A DNA stretch of 64,000 nt from Agaricus subrufescens (GCA_029945375.1 CM057061.1:1612001-1676000), one strand, 5' to 3'. Counted from the stretch's first letter, positions 33,476 through 46,871 are shown. The notes: generated by a model not told the origin, from the letters alone. Program-made: numbers and translations.

Positions 33476-34225
33476 TCAGCTCTTGTGGGACCACACGTGA
33501 CTTTGAGCAGCTTAGATGGGAAGCTTGGAGCCTGATCAAAACCTTGCGCGCACTAATCAATGACCTTGTAAAGCATTGAAGGGCTAATCTGGTGAGGGAA
33601 CATTATCCTGAAAATGCCTTTTATGCCCAGGTGGCTGACAAGGCTTTTAGATGCATGATCGCACGACCTGGAGTTTTCCGGCATAAAATGTGATGGTTTG
33701 GATAGTTGCAGCGGTACCAGTATTACTCTTCCCCGCCTCACAAAATGACATCTCCTTGTGTCTGGTTCAGTGAGTGTTGTGATCTGATTCAATCCACAAA
33801 TTTCTTTGACAATTTACCGCAGTCACTGGTTTATTCCTTTCATTCACTCCCATGAAGGTATTCCCGAAGAGAGTGCTAGAGATCTGTTTGATGTGTGTCT
33901 CTTGCTCGCTTTGTCCAAAGTTTTTAAAACCCACTTTTTTCTCCAGACAAACTTTTGTGGGGCGGCAAATGTCACAAAAGAGTCGGTCAAAACATTCAGA
34001 GAAAATTCCCCCGGGAGGTCGACTCCTTCAAAATTGCTCTCTATGCTATAGGTGGTCGGGCTGGGGCTACATATTACGCTGCAATGTACATATCTTCAGT
34101 CCCATGTTCCTAACCCTTGTTAACTGCAATTACGGCTTGCAGGAAAGCCGGTGTGTTTATTTAGACCAGATCATGATGGAACGTATGAGAGACTGATCCT
34201 TGACCCAGCACTGGAATCAATTTCA

Positions 34226-34641
34226 GAATGCCTAGTAGCTGAGCTCGACCCAGCATGGAACATTAAGGTACGCTGTGCTTGTTGGACAATTATCAGCAGT
34301 ATTGAACCAAATACCCAACGTTGAAGATAACTGACATCCAACCGGGGATATTCAATACAAAAGCCCTAACCGAGAGCGAAATTGTATTCCCTGCACACCC
34401 AGCATACTCAGCAGACCTAGGAATGGGTGCAGCTCGAGCTGCATACAAAAGAGGAGACTTGTTCAAAATCGCCGGTGACCCTGTGAAAGTGGTGAAATTG
34501 TTTTATAAACTTTCGACCTTGGAAAATCCACCAGCTAAATTACCGTTGCATCCTGCATCAATCATGGCTTTCATAAATAAGGCTAAAAAGATCCAGCAAG
34601 AGGCCGAAGAATATAAGAGTTGGAGTGATGACATCTTCTAA
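34226..34641 (+). pseudogene. C-terminal remnant of a short-chain dehydrogenase/reductase
   Basis: Two exons, about 34226-34267 and 34327-34641, spliced at GTACGC...TTGAAG, read AELDPAWNIK then ITDIQPGIFNTKAL and continue to a stop at 34641. This is the substrate-side end of an SDR protein of the fungal oxidoreductase type (the PGxFxT block after the catalytic site). The Rossmann fold and the YxxxK catalytic region are absent from the preceding DNA, so this is a fragment. Family assignment rests on this short block and is moderate. Confidence 0.55.
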
Positions 34642-35423
34642 GCCATAGCCGTACAGATGGACAAACCATTTCAGTATTGTTTAGAATGAAAGTATGTAGA
34701 GACAAATGCATTAAATAATAGCCCAAACAACAAGGAAATAGAAACCAAAGAATGCGATGAAAGTAGCTTGTACATCAATCGTGGGGAGAAGTTCATAGAT
34801 AATGCCAACAGAGAATCTCGAATGCAGATGCTGTCTCGTCCGTGACAAGACATTGGCCCACATTCGTCCTCAAAGGGTTATCTGAAGTACCGTTTGCATT
34901 TCCCCTCCGCAAACATTGAAAAGCATTGCTACACCAGCTAGCCCTATTCCGTGCCGTCAGGGTCCTGACTTTTCTTGGAGGGTCATGGATTGGTTCTCTG
35001 ATGACAGCGGTCACATAGAGAGAGGATGTCTTTGTCACTCTCGTGTTGGTATCGGTATTGCTAGAGTTCCGGCCGTAATGAGTATGTTATGTAACATTGT
35101 GCGCTGAATCACTGACACAGCGGTCAACGTCATTTGCTTACCCTATCTTCCATCCTTCCGCCTCCTCGATACCATCTGGGATCGGATTTCAACCCTCCCT
35201 CTCTCCCTGTCTGCACACACCTATCCTGATCCCTGTGAGGAAGTTTGGCATCATCTTGTGAAATGCTGATGTATGTACCAGATTCTACGGCAAAAGGATT
35301 AGCAAATCATCAACCCAAGGACACGAGGCACCATTTATGAGTGACAACCAGTATGTTACTTGGCCAGACTGTCACCAGCGCCTCTCCCTTCAGCCCCGCT
35401 TCCTCCTCTTACTATTGAGGCTG
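34642..35423. other. Intergenic, nothing firmly recognised
   Basis: Contains several short open frames without homology that I can see. It lies upstream of decayed NACHT copy 5. Confidence 0.45.
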
Positions 35424-37550
35424 ATGTCGCACACACCCTCCCTCGTCGGTTGTACAAAAAGGTGGATCAAGCTTTTGACACGAAGATCACGATCACTTGT
35501 GATCCGCCCTGATGAGAAAGCGAGTGGAGGTACATTGGTCTTCTCCATATTGTTATCACCAGCCTATTTATCTGTTGTCTAGAATTCTTTACAAATGCGC
35601 AGGACTTTAATGTCAATGACAGCAACTTTGTCAATGTCAACGAGGTCAATGTCCGCAACATGATCAATGAATTGAAAATCAATTATATAAACAATGTCAT
35701 GGAGGGCAAACAAGCAGGGGCGTCCCCCTTCTCATTATACTCATAGAGCCTCTGACTTATTTTCTCCTGCCAGTCTTCGAGATATTGGAGCCATATACGT
35801 GCCTCGATGCTACCAAGGACTCCAGCGCCCGATATCCTCCACCAAGGTGTCATCATGGAACGTGGCTGAAGATTAGGGAGAGGCTCACTCCATGGCTGTT
35901 TGTTGAGTATGATCAGTGGAAGATGATGTGGGTCCGTGGCTCTGCAGGGACAGGGAAGTTGGCTGTCGCTCAGTCATTCGGTGACGCTTGTGGGGAGGAA
36001 AAGAAAACACGGTGCATCTTACTTCTTCTCTTGCACTGCTAGTCGAAACAAACTGGATACAGTGGTACTGACCCTTGTATGCCAGCTTGCAACGACTATC
36101 CCCGAATACTGTTCCATCATAGGGCACCAGCTCGCGAACAATCCCTTTCTACTACGGCAATCCCTGCCAGTCCAATTCCGAGAGCTCATTGTGGAACCGT
36201 TCATGACCCTCCAACGCCAGTGTTCTCGGAGGCCAATTGTCATTATACTGGATGGCCTCGACGAGTGCAAAGGAGAAGATGCTCAGCGGAGGATCCTTGA
36301 AGTGATCGCGAATGCAGTCCGGTCTAACCCCGACCTTCCCCTTCGTTGGCTTATATTCAGTCACCCAGAAGCTCACCTGAAGAATGCATTTTCCAGAAAC
36401 TTGTTATGTGGCCATGAGGAGCTCATCATTGATGTGGAGTGTCACGAGGATGTGGAACGTTATGTCAAGAATAGGCTGGTCGAGATTCAGAGCACATACG
36501 ATGATGTAACACCAGTGGATTGGCCTTTGCCAGATAGTCTTCAAGAGCTGCTTGACGCTGTATCTGGACTTTTCGTCTTCGCATCGACATGCCTAAATTT
36601 TATTGACGACCCTGATAAAGCTAATCCCCCTTCTCAACTCAACTCACTATTGGCCTTCATGCGCTGGTCTCAGTGTGTTGTGTCCAGAAACCCTCTAGCA
36701 GTGCTCGATCTACTGTATTCCCAGATTCTTGAAAGATACCAACAGAGGTTTATATAACAACAAGGTGGATCTTGGCATACATGTCCCATTGAAACAAAGT
36801 TGACTCTAAAAAATGCCTCAACACTGCCCAGGCACTATCCAATTTTCTTTGACTCGACCGACAAACATTCTATGTCGCCGCACGTGGCCTTCACTCTGTC
36901 ACCAGTGTACCGGACCCGGATGACGCAGATAAATCCCTGCTCCAATTTTATCATGCATCATTCCAGGACTTTCTCATCAATCCCAATCGTTCTGGAAAGT
37001 TCTGCATGAGTGAACAAGATGCAGTAGTGGTTATTGTACCATTATGTGTATATTGGTGTGAAGTTGATATGGCTCTCTTCCATGCTGAGGAAGGTAAGCT
37101 GCATTTAAAAGGGATCTTTTCTGAAAGATCTACTTACAGCTTTTAGGGTGGAAATATGATTATGATCATGATCATGGTGCCCTTTCTGATTTAAGCTGGG
37201 TGTCGGAAGATAATCGATTGCAACTTTCTCAGTCAATTACCAACTTCTTTGAAGATAGTGTGCTTGATCAGGTTTCTCCTCTACAATGGGATCGTGTGGA
37301 CCAAGCCCTTCTTTCCCGACTCTCTACCATTGACTTCAGATGCTGGGCCACTGGTTACATTCATTACGTTACCCTGATCTGTCGACTTGTGAGCTTATGA
37401 TATGCGGTCTTATTTCTACTTTAATGATCACCCATATACAGGATTCTTCAACTGCAGTTATACATATAGTGCCGTCCAGCCCCATGGATCATCAACTGCT
37501 AGAGTATCTGAATCTTGTGATTCATTGGTGGAATAAGTCAGGATTAATTG
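35424..37550 (+). pseudogene. NACHT gene copy 5, decayed and cut at the 3' end by a transposon
   Basis: Covers exon 1 (MSHTPSLVGC...), the repeat exon (DFNVNDSNFVNVNEVN, the shortest repeat of the three), the NACHT exon with GSAGTGK and IIILDGLDEC, and most of the downstream exons. A one-base insertion near 36005 shifts frame before the SYFFS block, a second shift occurs near 36740 (ERYQQRF in place of ERIPPDV), and a TGA at 36850-36852 stands where relatives have CGC or CGG. Homology fades at about 37550, before the last exon, where the second KDZ-type transposon begins. Closest to copy 1 in this window. Confidence 0.87.
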
Positions 37551-37559
37551 CTTGCGACA

Positions 37560-38430
37560 AGTGTCACAAATTGCGTTTTGCTACAAATAATCGCAGTAAT
37601 CACAATTATTGTATATTGTTGCAGCACCGGTATAATAGAACATTAATCGTGATTATCGTGTTTGATAATCATGATTTCGGAGCCAGATGACCTTGACTGA
37701 TATTGTTACACAGGTAGATAATTGTAATTATCTTGTTTAATCGTGATTATCGTGTTTGTTAATCATGATTTCGGAGCCAGACGACCTGGACTGATATTGT
37801 TACACAGGTAGATAATTGTAATTATCTTGTTTAATCGTGATTATCGTGTTTGTTAATCATGATTTCGGAGCCAGACGACCTGGACTGATATTGTTACACA
37901 GGTAGATAATCGTAATTATCTTGTTTAATCGTGATTTCGGAGCCAGACGACCTGGACTGATATTGTCACACAGGTAGATAATTGTGATTATCTTGTTTGA
38001 TAATCATGATTAAATGAGTGCAATGATTGATATGATTAATGATTACAGCTTGGTCGTAGTACTGAGTACATCCTGATAATCATGATTATTAATCGCGATT
38101 ATCCATCTAAACTTAATCGCGATTATCTATCTAAACTAAACCGTAGAACTGAATACATATAGTAAAACTGAGTAGTACATCCTCATAATCACGATTAACT
38201 ATTAATCGTGATTATGGGGCTTATCTGAATTATCATTTTTCGTGACCAAGGTGACTCAAAGTAGATAGAATTAATTAAATGGATAAATATTCATGATTAT
38301 CCAACTTACCTTAATATTGTGGCAAAGCCAAGGCAGCTCTAGCTTAGAAGATGAGGAGTGATAATAGTGTTAAAAGCATGATTCTGACTGATTATCGTGT
38401 GTTACCGTTTATCGCAATTACTGCTTAGTC
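37560..38430. repeat. Subterminal AATCGTGATT-rich array with a 94-bp tandem unit
   Basis: AT-rich DNA with many AATCGTGATT, AATCATGATT and AATCACGATT motifs. Four copies of a longer unit with the landmark GGAGCCAGACGACCTGGAC start at 37679, 37773, 37867 and 37939 (94-bp period, the last shortened). The left tip has AAGTGTCA as at the 540-1137 end. Noncoding. Confidence 0.75.
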
Positions 38431-38658
38431 AGGTTTTCCTTTTTTAGTGTGGCTGTGAAATGAAAGGTGAGGGTATATTGATCGCTGATCACAATCAGCT
38501 ATGAATGATTAGAGATATTGATTGAGTTGGACTGTGTCAACAGCTTAGTGGCGACGACACTTCTTTGCCAATGGTTGGGGACTCTCATCCTCTGATACAT
38601 ACACCCACCGCTCTTTAGCAGGCACTCTATGGCTAAGGTGTTAATGTATAGGCCTAAA

Positions 38659-40744
38659 TCAATATAAAAGTACTAACTTTGGTTGAGGACCCTGTGCATT
38701 ATTTGTCAGCAGTTGAGGCTGCTTTGGTGCTTTGGTGGAGCGAGTTGATGTCCAAATAGCCTGCAAGCCTGCTCCCTGTTTTTGGCGTGGCTTTCAAATT
38801 GCTTTGGGGATCTGTTCAGGTGCTTGAGAAATCATTTGAGAGTTTACCATACACGCTATGTCTTTAGAACCAGGGGGGAAAGCCAATTCTTGAACCGGTG
38901 GTGTGTTGAGATCAGAGGTAAGAGGGGGAGCTTCTACAGGGGGTGCATGCTGTCCTGGAGTGGCATCAGAGTGGATCTCTGGCATTTGATTGCCCTGGGA
39001 TTGTGCGATTATGCTTGAGTTGCCATCATGTGAGAAAGTTGATGTCAGCTCAGGAGGAGGATCAGCGGAGTGGTCACGGGTGGCATGTGTCACATCATGG
39101 AGAGGCAAAGACGGCATAGGTGGTCGGGATGGTGAGTTGACTACTTGGTTCATCACCAGTTCAGTTCTTATATTCAGCGTCATCAGGATTTGAGTCAAAC
39201 AAAAAAGAAAACATCTCACATGATGGTCAGTGTTGGAGGGATGCCACTTGAACGGGTGTTTGTAGATTCCACCGACGAGCCAAGAGAGTCCGCTGTAGGA
39301 TGATTGCTAACTGGTTCATCCCTATAATTAATGTGATTAAATTTTTTGATTAGAATGATAAAAGAGCCTCTCACGTTATTGTAGGTGTCAAGGGAGGCTC
39401 AATGAGTGGGATGGTAGCAGGTTCCACAGAGGACTAGATGGGCTAGCTCGGCAGTCCTTGATACTCGCTTCATTTCTTTGTTCCATTGATTAGATTTAAC
39501 TGGATAGAGTAAAAGGATATCTCACATTACTGGAAACATTGGTGGAGTGCTGTGAGGGGCTGCTTCAGTTTTGACAGGAGAAGGTTGAGCTGTCATATTG
39601 TGGACTGAAGATCAAATATTAATTATGAATTCATGGTTATTGATATATATTTTGAACTCACCCGGAAGAGCAACTTGAGCAATGGCCGCAAAGTGGCCAC
39701 CCATATGGCTGTCATAGCGTTCCGTGAAAGGTTTGCAATGCTTGATGAATTTGTCCTCATTGCTGACCATGAAACTGGGAACACGGTGAGTTTGATTGAG
39801 CCTAGGGCAAATAAACTCACTTTTTTTCCTGTACTTGATTCGAGGGATCACGATAAGCAATGGATATGAAGCAGACTGCATTGCTGAACTGCTTGCGATC
39901 CCACCCTAAAAAGCTGCATATGGCCCCTGCAATTTTCGAGCATAATGCCTTTTGTATGCTGTATAGATCGATGCCAATCAGCTTTTGATCCAATAGAGAT
40001 GAAATAGAACTTACCTGAGTATTTCTTCTTTTTTCGGAGGAAACTGTCACTTCAAAATTTTGGCGTCGACCTGAGATTCAAAGGCTTGAAATTTGTCTTC
40101 GGGCAACTTGCTGAGTCTCTGGGTCAGAGCATTATTCCAGTGTGTGAGATAATCAGGAGGCATTTCTCCATTGGGTCCTCTCACCAAGGAAGCGATGTCT
40201 TCCTTATATTTATCTAGCATTAACTTCCTGACACAAGGAAGCTTGCCATACATATTATTAGCGAGTTCCATAGCCTGAGCAGCTTTGTCGATGCCCTGTT
40301 TTCTTGGAACAGTCACTTTGTGTTTCTGACACTGGTTCCTGTACCAGTTCTTGATTTGCTATTCTGCATCATTAGTTCACAATATTAATGCTTGATACTG
40401 TGCATACCATCTCCTCTACTGACGTCAAGGGGGGCTTGTTATTGAATAATGATGTTGTTGGGGTTGTACAATGCATAGAGAAGCAGTGTTTAAACATCAG
40501 TAGTTTACAATACTGGACTGGGAGTACTGCATACCTTGTCATTGTCATTGGAGCCTCCATGCTTGTTACAAAAATAGGGAATAGCGACTGTGTTGACCCA
40601 CAAATTGAGTGTTGTATACAGTGATGAACCATCCCTCACATTGATAGCACGACGTGTGGCAAGACACTCATCTAGGCGGTCTCAAAGTATGGCAGTCTCG
40701 GCAGGAGTAAGGGCTTGAGCCCCACTCGAGTGGTGTCTGCCCAT
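38659..40744 (-). pseudogene. Transposon accessory gene ('gene A' type), decayed
   Basis: Minus-strand multi-exon gene starting MGRHHSSGAQALTPAETA at 40744. Recognisable blocks are RLDECLATRRAINVRDGSS, an exon with LNLWVNTVAIPYF, an exon with IKNWYRNQCQKHK followed by a Lys-rich region, and a Pro/Ser/Thr-rich C-terminus ending in a basic tail like that at 3-383. Proteins of this general look occur beside KDZ transposases in Agaricomycetes; function is unknown. In-frame TGA codons at 40682-40684 (codon 21) and 38794-38796 (before KPRQKQGA) show decay. The WYRNQ segment slightly recalls a homeodomain-like helix, but I do not claim one. Confidence 0.65.
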
Positions 40745-43389
40745 ATCAAGCTGTACACAAGACGCGAAAGAAGACGCGGGGAGGAAAGAATGGGAGAACT
40801 TCAGAGGGCAGAGTGGGTTAGAGGAAATAAGAGGCAGGCGATCCTTGCAAAAAAACTCAAGACAGATCTTGGAAATCAGGCTCCGGGTTAGCTGCCCAAC
40901 ACTTGATCTTGTCAAGATCTTGTTGTTTTCGATGCTTTGTATTGGAAGTAAAACAACCATCGTGAATTTCAGGGCTCGCGTTTCTGGTGTTACTTCTTTG
41001 AAATCTGAGATATCTTTCCAATACAATGGTAACAGCCTGCCACCACCATTTGTTCCTGGTGTTACACTACATATGTTGGGGGCGACCACGAATCTTGATT
41101 GTTATTGAATCGCATCACAGCCAAGAATCTGATCTGGTGGATGATCTAAGTGCATGTTCTTTGCCTTTTTGAAGGAGAACGAGACCATAATTCAATGTAA
41201 ATTGAGAGTTTCCAAAAGTCAGCCAAACCAAAAATCGCTCAACAATGATAACTATTACTATTGCCTACTTAGGAAATCGACATCCCAAATGGGGAATTTG
41301 AGCCCTCTGCCTTTCTCCTCCCCTGTTCCCTGCTCTCCCCCTTCCCTTGTGGTATGCAGATGGATGATGCTCCTGCAATGTCGAGTCCTCAACCAGACCA
41401 TTTAGCTTCTACATAAAGACCTTGACTTTGGCTTTAGAGACTGGCGCGTCTGGATTAGGGCCCAGAACTCTTCGTTGTTCTTGAGAAGTTCTTGAACACA
41501 GAAAGTTGGCTGCACAAAGTAGATACAATCACACCGTCGGCACTATGGAGACAACTTTAACAATGGACAGGCAAGAAAAACATAACCACCCACATATGAA
41601 AACCATCTACCGGCTTTGGTCAAATGAGGATCAGTCTGGCTAGTGCAGAGCTTCTTAGACTTCAAGGAATGCTTGGGACAGAGGGAAACTGCAGGAGGGG
41701 GGCCGGCTTGACATCAGAGGAACTTGAGGATTTTCGCCTTGTTCTCCTGTCAAAGAACGGTGACACTTTCCCTGGTCGATGTAGAGGGCTGCATCGGGTT
41801 GGGGTCAAGGTTTCCCGCAATGACATACTAATATAATTTGCCATCTTTACTCCCATACCAGTCTTTTCGTGTCGGAGTGGGCAGAACTCAATTTGTCCTT
41901 AATCATTCTGAAATTTTCATGTCCAGGAACTTAAATCCGCGTAAATTAAAAATAAATTATTATAATTCCACTCAGTGACACATAAACGGAAGAGCAGTAG
42001 TTATCATGACTGAAGATATCTCCAATGCCGCAGTGTTGACAGGTCAGAGTTGGCATCAAGCACTTCGGTATTGGTGAGAATGAATGATCTACACTTCTCA
42101 TGGATTGATTTCATACATCATGCTCCTGCAACCATGATATCCCCATACATAAGAAATTCCAATTTGTTTGCCTTCTCACCCTCCACTTGTTTTCCGATAG
42201 AGCATCGTAGATGATTTGTATTGGTGGCATATATTTGCAATGGAACGAGTTTGGGTCGGGCAATATGCCAAAGCAAAGACCTGTCAAAAAATGAATCAGG
42301 ATGATACAGACAATTGAATAGTGCGTACTTGTTGATGGTCTCCTGCTGCCAAAGTATCCCCATATATGCGTATCCGGTCTGACCACTGTCAGAATCACAC
42401 GATAGATTGAACAGTTAAGGGAATTATAATATTTGAAGATTCATGTTGACTTAGGACTACACATATTGAGTTCAGCGAAAAGAGTTCTAATCAGGAAAAA
42501 AAATTTACCAAATGACGAGACCAAGTCAAATTTCGATTCCAATCAGTAAAATTTGCCAGCTGCCAGTACAGCTAAACTCGTGGTTGCGGGCCTTGCCCTC
42601 GAACACGGCCCAATCATATGACTATGCGCACTGGGATGACTCAACTGAGTATTCTTAATTCCAATCAATGGTAGAAACCACTCACCAAATGCCTAGAAAT
42701 GCTGATTCTTCAATTTTTGTTGATTCTATTAGTCACTTGGGTGACAGGCTTCATGGATGCGAAGTACCCTAGACTCCTTAAATCACAAGCCAGCCTGGCA
42801 AGTATCATTAAGGATCATACTGTATTGGTATAGTTGAAACATTGGGGTGAGGGTATCTCATCTCTGTTCAGATGTGTTGTATCTCATTAGTAAAGGTGCC
42901 CCATATGTTATAAGTAGTCTTGTCATTCAGGTGTAGCTATAGTTGTCCTAGATATTGATGACAAGCACATGGTGGTGCGAAAGAAAATGCAAATTATCAG
43001 GGCACAGAACATAGGCGTGGTTGACTTTACGGCCGGTTACTGGTCATCACATGATTGATCCGAGTATTGCTGGCACTGACTAGTGATGTAACGGTCGGAT
43101 GTTGAATATATGTTGACCGCCGCTGGCGGAGTTGAATATGCGACGGTTGGCAGTACAACATGTGATGGAATATACCCGACCCTGATGTTACGCATGCTGA
43201 ATACCACCGATCAGAGGCTGTGGTTTTTTTTTCCTCTACGCCCATCACCTGAGAAATCTAGTGGATAGTTTCGAGTAGATAGCGTCTGTAGCTCCCCAAT
43301 CAATTTCCGCAATCTATCAATTGGTATGTAAACATCTAATCAAATATATTGCAAAGTCTTGAGCATAATGAGTAGTCGGGATAAAAAAA
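40745..43389. other. 2.6-kb stretch without a supported gene
   Basis: Lies between divergently oriented accessory genes of the second KDZ-type element. Short open frames occur on both strands (for example around 42111-42398 on the minus strand), but none shows a domain or a coherent splice model. It may hold promoters and decayed exons. Confidence 0.4.
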
Positions 43390-45414
43390 TTCATCATCTA
43401 ATGGTATTACTCCACTTGATCTCGCAGAGCAGATTGCTTATGGAGATCAACCTTGAAAACAGGCACCAGAAGTATTCCATTTCATAGATCATGAAGCAAT
43501 TGAACATGATGGAGACAAAACAAGTGAGGAAGAGGATGGTGACTGTGAGCACTTCCCCATGTAGCGCTGTAGTTTAAACATATGATATCTAGGTGCCGGG
43601 TTTATTGTATCATCGGATGATGATGAGGACGATGATCCTCAGAACGCTATCGGTTTAAACCATCGCATAGGTCTACGAGAGGAGATTGCCACGAGATTTC
43701 CTATCTTCATTGGTCAAAAAGTATACACAACGTTCTGCATCCTTTACTTCCAGAGATACCTCAACAGAAGAGAATCGACTTCATTGGCAGGATGATTGGG
43801 AAACATGGGAGATACCTGTCAATGTAAGCAAATACTCGATTTTTTGACATGTTATCTGATGTGAACAAGGTGGGATCTGAATCACGATGCGTACTTCGCA
43901 TATACCAGTGATGCACGCAAGGCATGTATAATACCATGATACCTCCTTGAAGCATATTTGCTCCTATAGGCATAATTGGAAGGGTTTTCATGGAGGCCAA
44001 GCGACTGGTGGACGTCTATACCAGTTGTAGAGGAATGTCGGGTGTGAGATGGTGGGAAGGAAGAAAGGTTGACAATCTTGAAGCTATGAGGCTCCTCCAA
44101 AGGCAAATGCCTCCATTCAAGCCTGAAAGGAATGGTTGGATTTGTCTCAAGAGAAAACCTTACACTTGTGATGTCATGGTCATCTGGCAAGTTTTACCAA
44201 GGGGCCGACTGCAAGTCATTGTAGTGCCTTGTATTCCTCATATGCCCAGGAAAGCTCTTACAGATCAAAGCTCAAATGTCAACAGGTGCACGAAACCTTC
44301 TGCTGAGCCGATTGATTTGAAAAGTTTAATTAAGGCAGGTTGACATGTACAGGTTGAAGGAACCAGCACTTCTACGGCTTACCAATACCACCAACATACA
44401 TTTGATTCTTCCGGGTATCTACTTCTCACTCTCAATCCTGAGCAATATTATCATACCGACATATCTCCAACCATCACTCAAGTCAAACTCTTTGCTAATA
44501 GCATCTCAATTGCCACCTCCGCCAAACTAAAGGCTTTTCGTTGTGCAGAGAGCCACCAACTTCAGCTAGGAGATAGAGTCACTATTGTGGCATCTGAACA
44601 TGCTGGTCAAGTTGGTGAGATCGCAGCTGTTCTCGATACTTACATCTACATACAATTTAATGACCATTCTGACCCGAATTTACCTGAGATGATTCAAGTT
44701 CCCAATCATTTTGTCCGTCATCACTTCAAGATCGGAGATAATGTTTGGGTCAAGACTGGTGACTCTGCTGGGTGCACGGGTTACATTGTCAAACTTGATG
44801 ATCAATTAGATCAAATGGATATCTGCAATTCCAGTGCTACAGTAAGCCACTGCATTTCAAACAATCATCATATGCTCAGAAATGCTTTTAGCATCTAACA
44901 ATTCCTTACTACCATGCCGAGTTTGCTGATCTCAGTGTCCAGCTTGCTTCTCCTCCTCCCAACCCTAATATCCTTCACATTCCTTCTCATGCCTATGTAG
45001 TGTATCTCAATCTCCCCGTAGTTGTTTTGAAGGGGCCCCTCAAGGGTCAGTCTGGTGTCATCAAGACAGTAAATACTCGAGGCAAAGCCCAGGTCAAACT
45101 TCAGGGTTCACATCATTATAGCAATCGTCTCCAGGAACTTAATCTTCGTGCATTGGCATTTGAAATGTAATGTATAATACCATTAGCTCTGCCTTTTTTT
45201 TTTTCTGACATATGCCCACAGGGAAGTCTGTAAGTGGTTTGAGATGAAGGGTACTGATGCATCCCTGTATCAGATTGACGGCATTCCAGATCATTGTTCG
45301 ATTCTCCGAGAGGTTAACGTCAGTGTCAATCAATGATCCCGGACTCCTCCCCCTGAAAGTGATACTGGCAAACCCGGCCCTTTTGGCATAACTCCTGAAG
45401 ATACACTAGCAGTC

Positions 45415-45681
45415 TATTGGGATTGCTTCAGTAACTTCTGGACCTTTCAATTCCTATTACTTATGATCTATTCTATTTTTACTTATCCTACATTTCTACC
45501 TTGATTTGTCTTTCTACTTTCGTTCTAACTTTACCCCTCTTTTCTAAACTATACAGTTTCACCATTCTGCTATATAGTTCTTCTTTTGCCGCCTTGTGCC
45601 GAGAACTTATATCTACAGCCACCATGTATACACCTCAGCGGTCAGCTACATCTTTGTTGACACTGAGATTGTATTTCTTTA
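45415..45681 (+). repeat. 5' LTR of the outer copia element
   Basis: 267 bp starting TATTGGGATTGC and ending GTATTTCTTTA. The same ends are found in the 3' LTR. Confidence 0.88.
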
Positions 45682-45694
45682 GGTTATGGGCCCC
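45682..45694 (+). promoter_or_regulatory. Primer-binding site complementary to the initiator tRNA-Met anticodon arm
   Basis: Directly after the LTR, GGTTATGGGCCCC is nearly complementary to the anticodon stem-loop of eukaryotic initiator tRNA-Met (loop CAU within TGGGCCCATAACC). This is the half-tRNA priming mode known from Drosophila copia and yeast Ty5. The same sequence follows the inner element's LTR. Confidence 0.75.
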
Positions 45695-46589
45695 AGTCTG
45701 TGAACCTACATCAATGAAGGAAAATTTTTTGAACAACACAAACCACTCACTTTAACATCACAATATGTCTAGCACTGGTGGGAGCACCCCCCCAATCTTT
45801 GCTGATAACACCAAGTTCAACAGGATGAACTGGGTAACATGGAAGGGATTGATACAGATAGCTGCCGACCTACGTGGCATATCTGGATACCTGGATGGTA
45901 CTATACCAAATCCTTCTCCACAACAAACCACACCAGCCATACCTACTGCCCCCGCGGCTCCTACTACCACACCGGCTACCACTTCCACACAGACCCCTGA
46001 GACGCCCTGGGAGTCCACGTCACCCACTCCTGCTGAGTGGAAAGTTTGTAACGCCTGGGCAATGGGTCTGCTTATCTACAACACAACTGACCCCCTCAGA
46101 CTCAGTATCAACATCCAAGGAACCGCTGCTGACGCCTGGAAGTCTTACATGGATGGTTATCAAGTAGCTTCAGAAGTTGCATTGGCCAACATAGAACAAG
46201 ACCTGAGAAACATGTCCTATAGCGATGGACAAGACTTCGTCAAGTTCATCTCTAAAATCCAGACCAAATGGTCAAGCGCTACCGCCCTCAGAGTGAAGAT
46301 TGACGATTCTGCGTTTAGGATGATCATTTTGAACACTCTTCCTCGATCTTGGGATTCGATTGTTGCCACTTTATACACTACCAACACCTCTCGAGACACC
46401 ATTAACCAACTCATGACACATTGGGCCAGAGTTAGCCGTGACCGTGTTATAAACCCCCAGACAACCACTGCGGCCCTCTGTGCAGAAGGCAACAGTGGGA
46501 ATACTAGCAATCAAACACATATATGCACCAATCCAAACTGCAACAGACGTGGTCATACAATCAAAAATTGCTATTGGCCAGGTGGAGGC

Positions 46590-46858
46590 TGTTGAAGTGT
46601 CATAAAGATATCATAGAATAGTCAGGTGACATACTAAACGATCAGGTATTTAATTCACACTTCGCTCATGTAACGCTTTCAGTTGTTTCTTCCTCTGAAA
46701 GCGTATGTATTGTTTTTTTCTCTCCTTGTTCGTCTACATGTGTATTGACTTGGATCTCCTGTAGACTTCACGTACTTACGTCGCCTACAGGTAAACAATA
46801 CATCAGTTGTTTCTTCCTCTGAAAGCACTTCACGTACTTACGTTGCCTACAGTCAACA
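46590..46858 (+). repeat. 5' LTR of the inner copia element
   Basis: 269 bp, TGTTGAAGTG to GTCAACA. It contains an internal repeat of the segment CAGTTGTTTCTTCCTCTGAAAG, present twice per LTR, and two copies of CTTCACGTACTTACGT. Confidence 0.92.
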
Positions 46859-46871
46859 GGTTATGGGCCCC
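46859..46871 (+). promoter_or_regulatory. Primer-binding site of the inner copia element
   Basis: GGTTATGGGCCCC immediately after the LTR, as in the outer element. Complementary to the anticodon arm of initiator tRNA-Met. Confidence 0.75.

Noticed and set aside
34671..35038. Minus-strand frames as a small membrane protein gene
   Set aside because: One hydrophobic stretch only, no homology, and no convincing start or introns.
42111..42398. Minus-strand open frames around 42.1-42.4 kb as a gene
   Set aside because: Two frames are equally open and neither shows a domain or splice signals that extend it.
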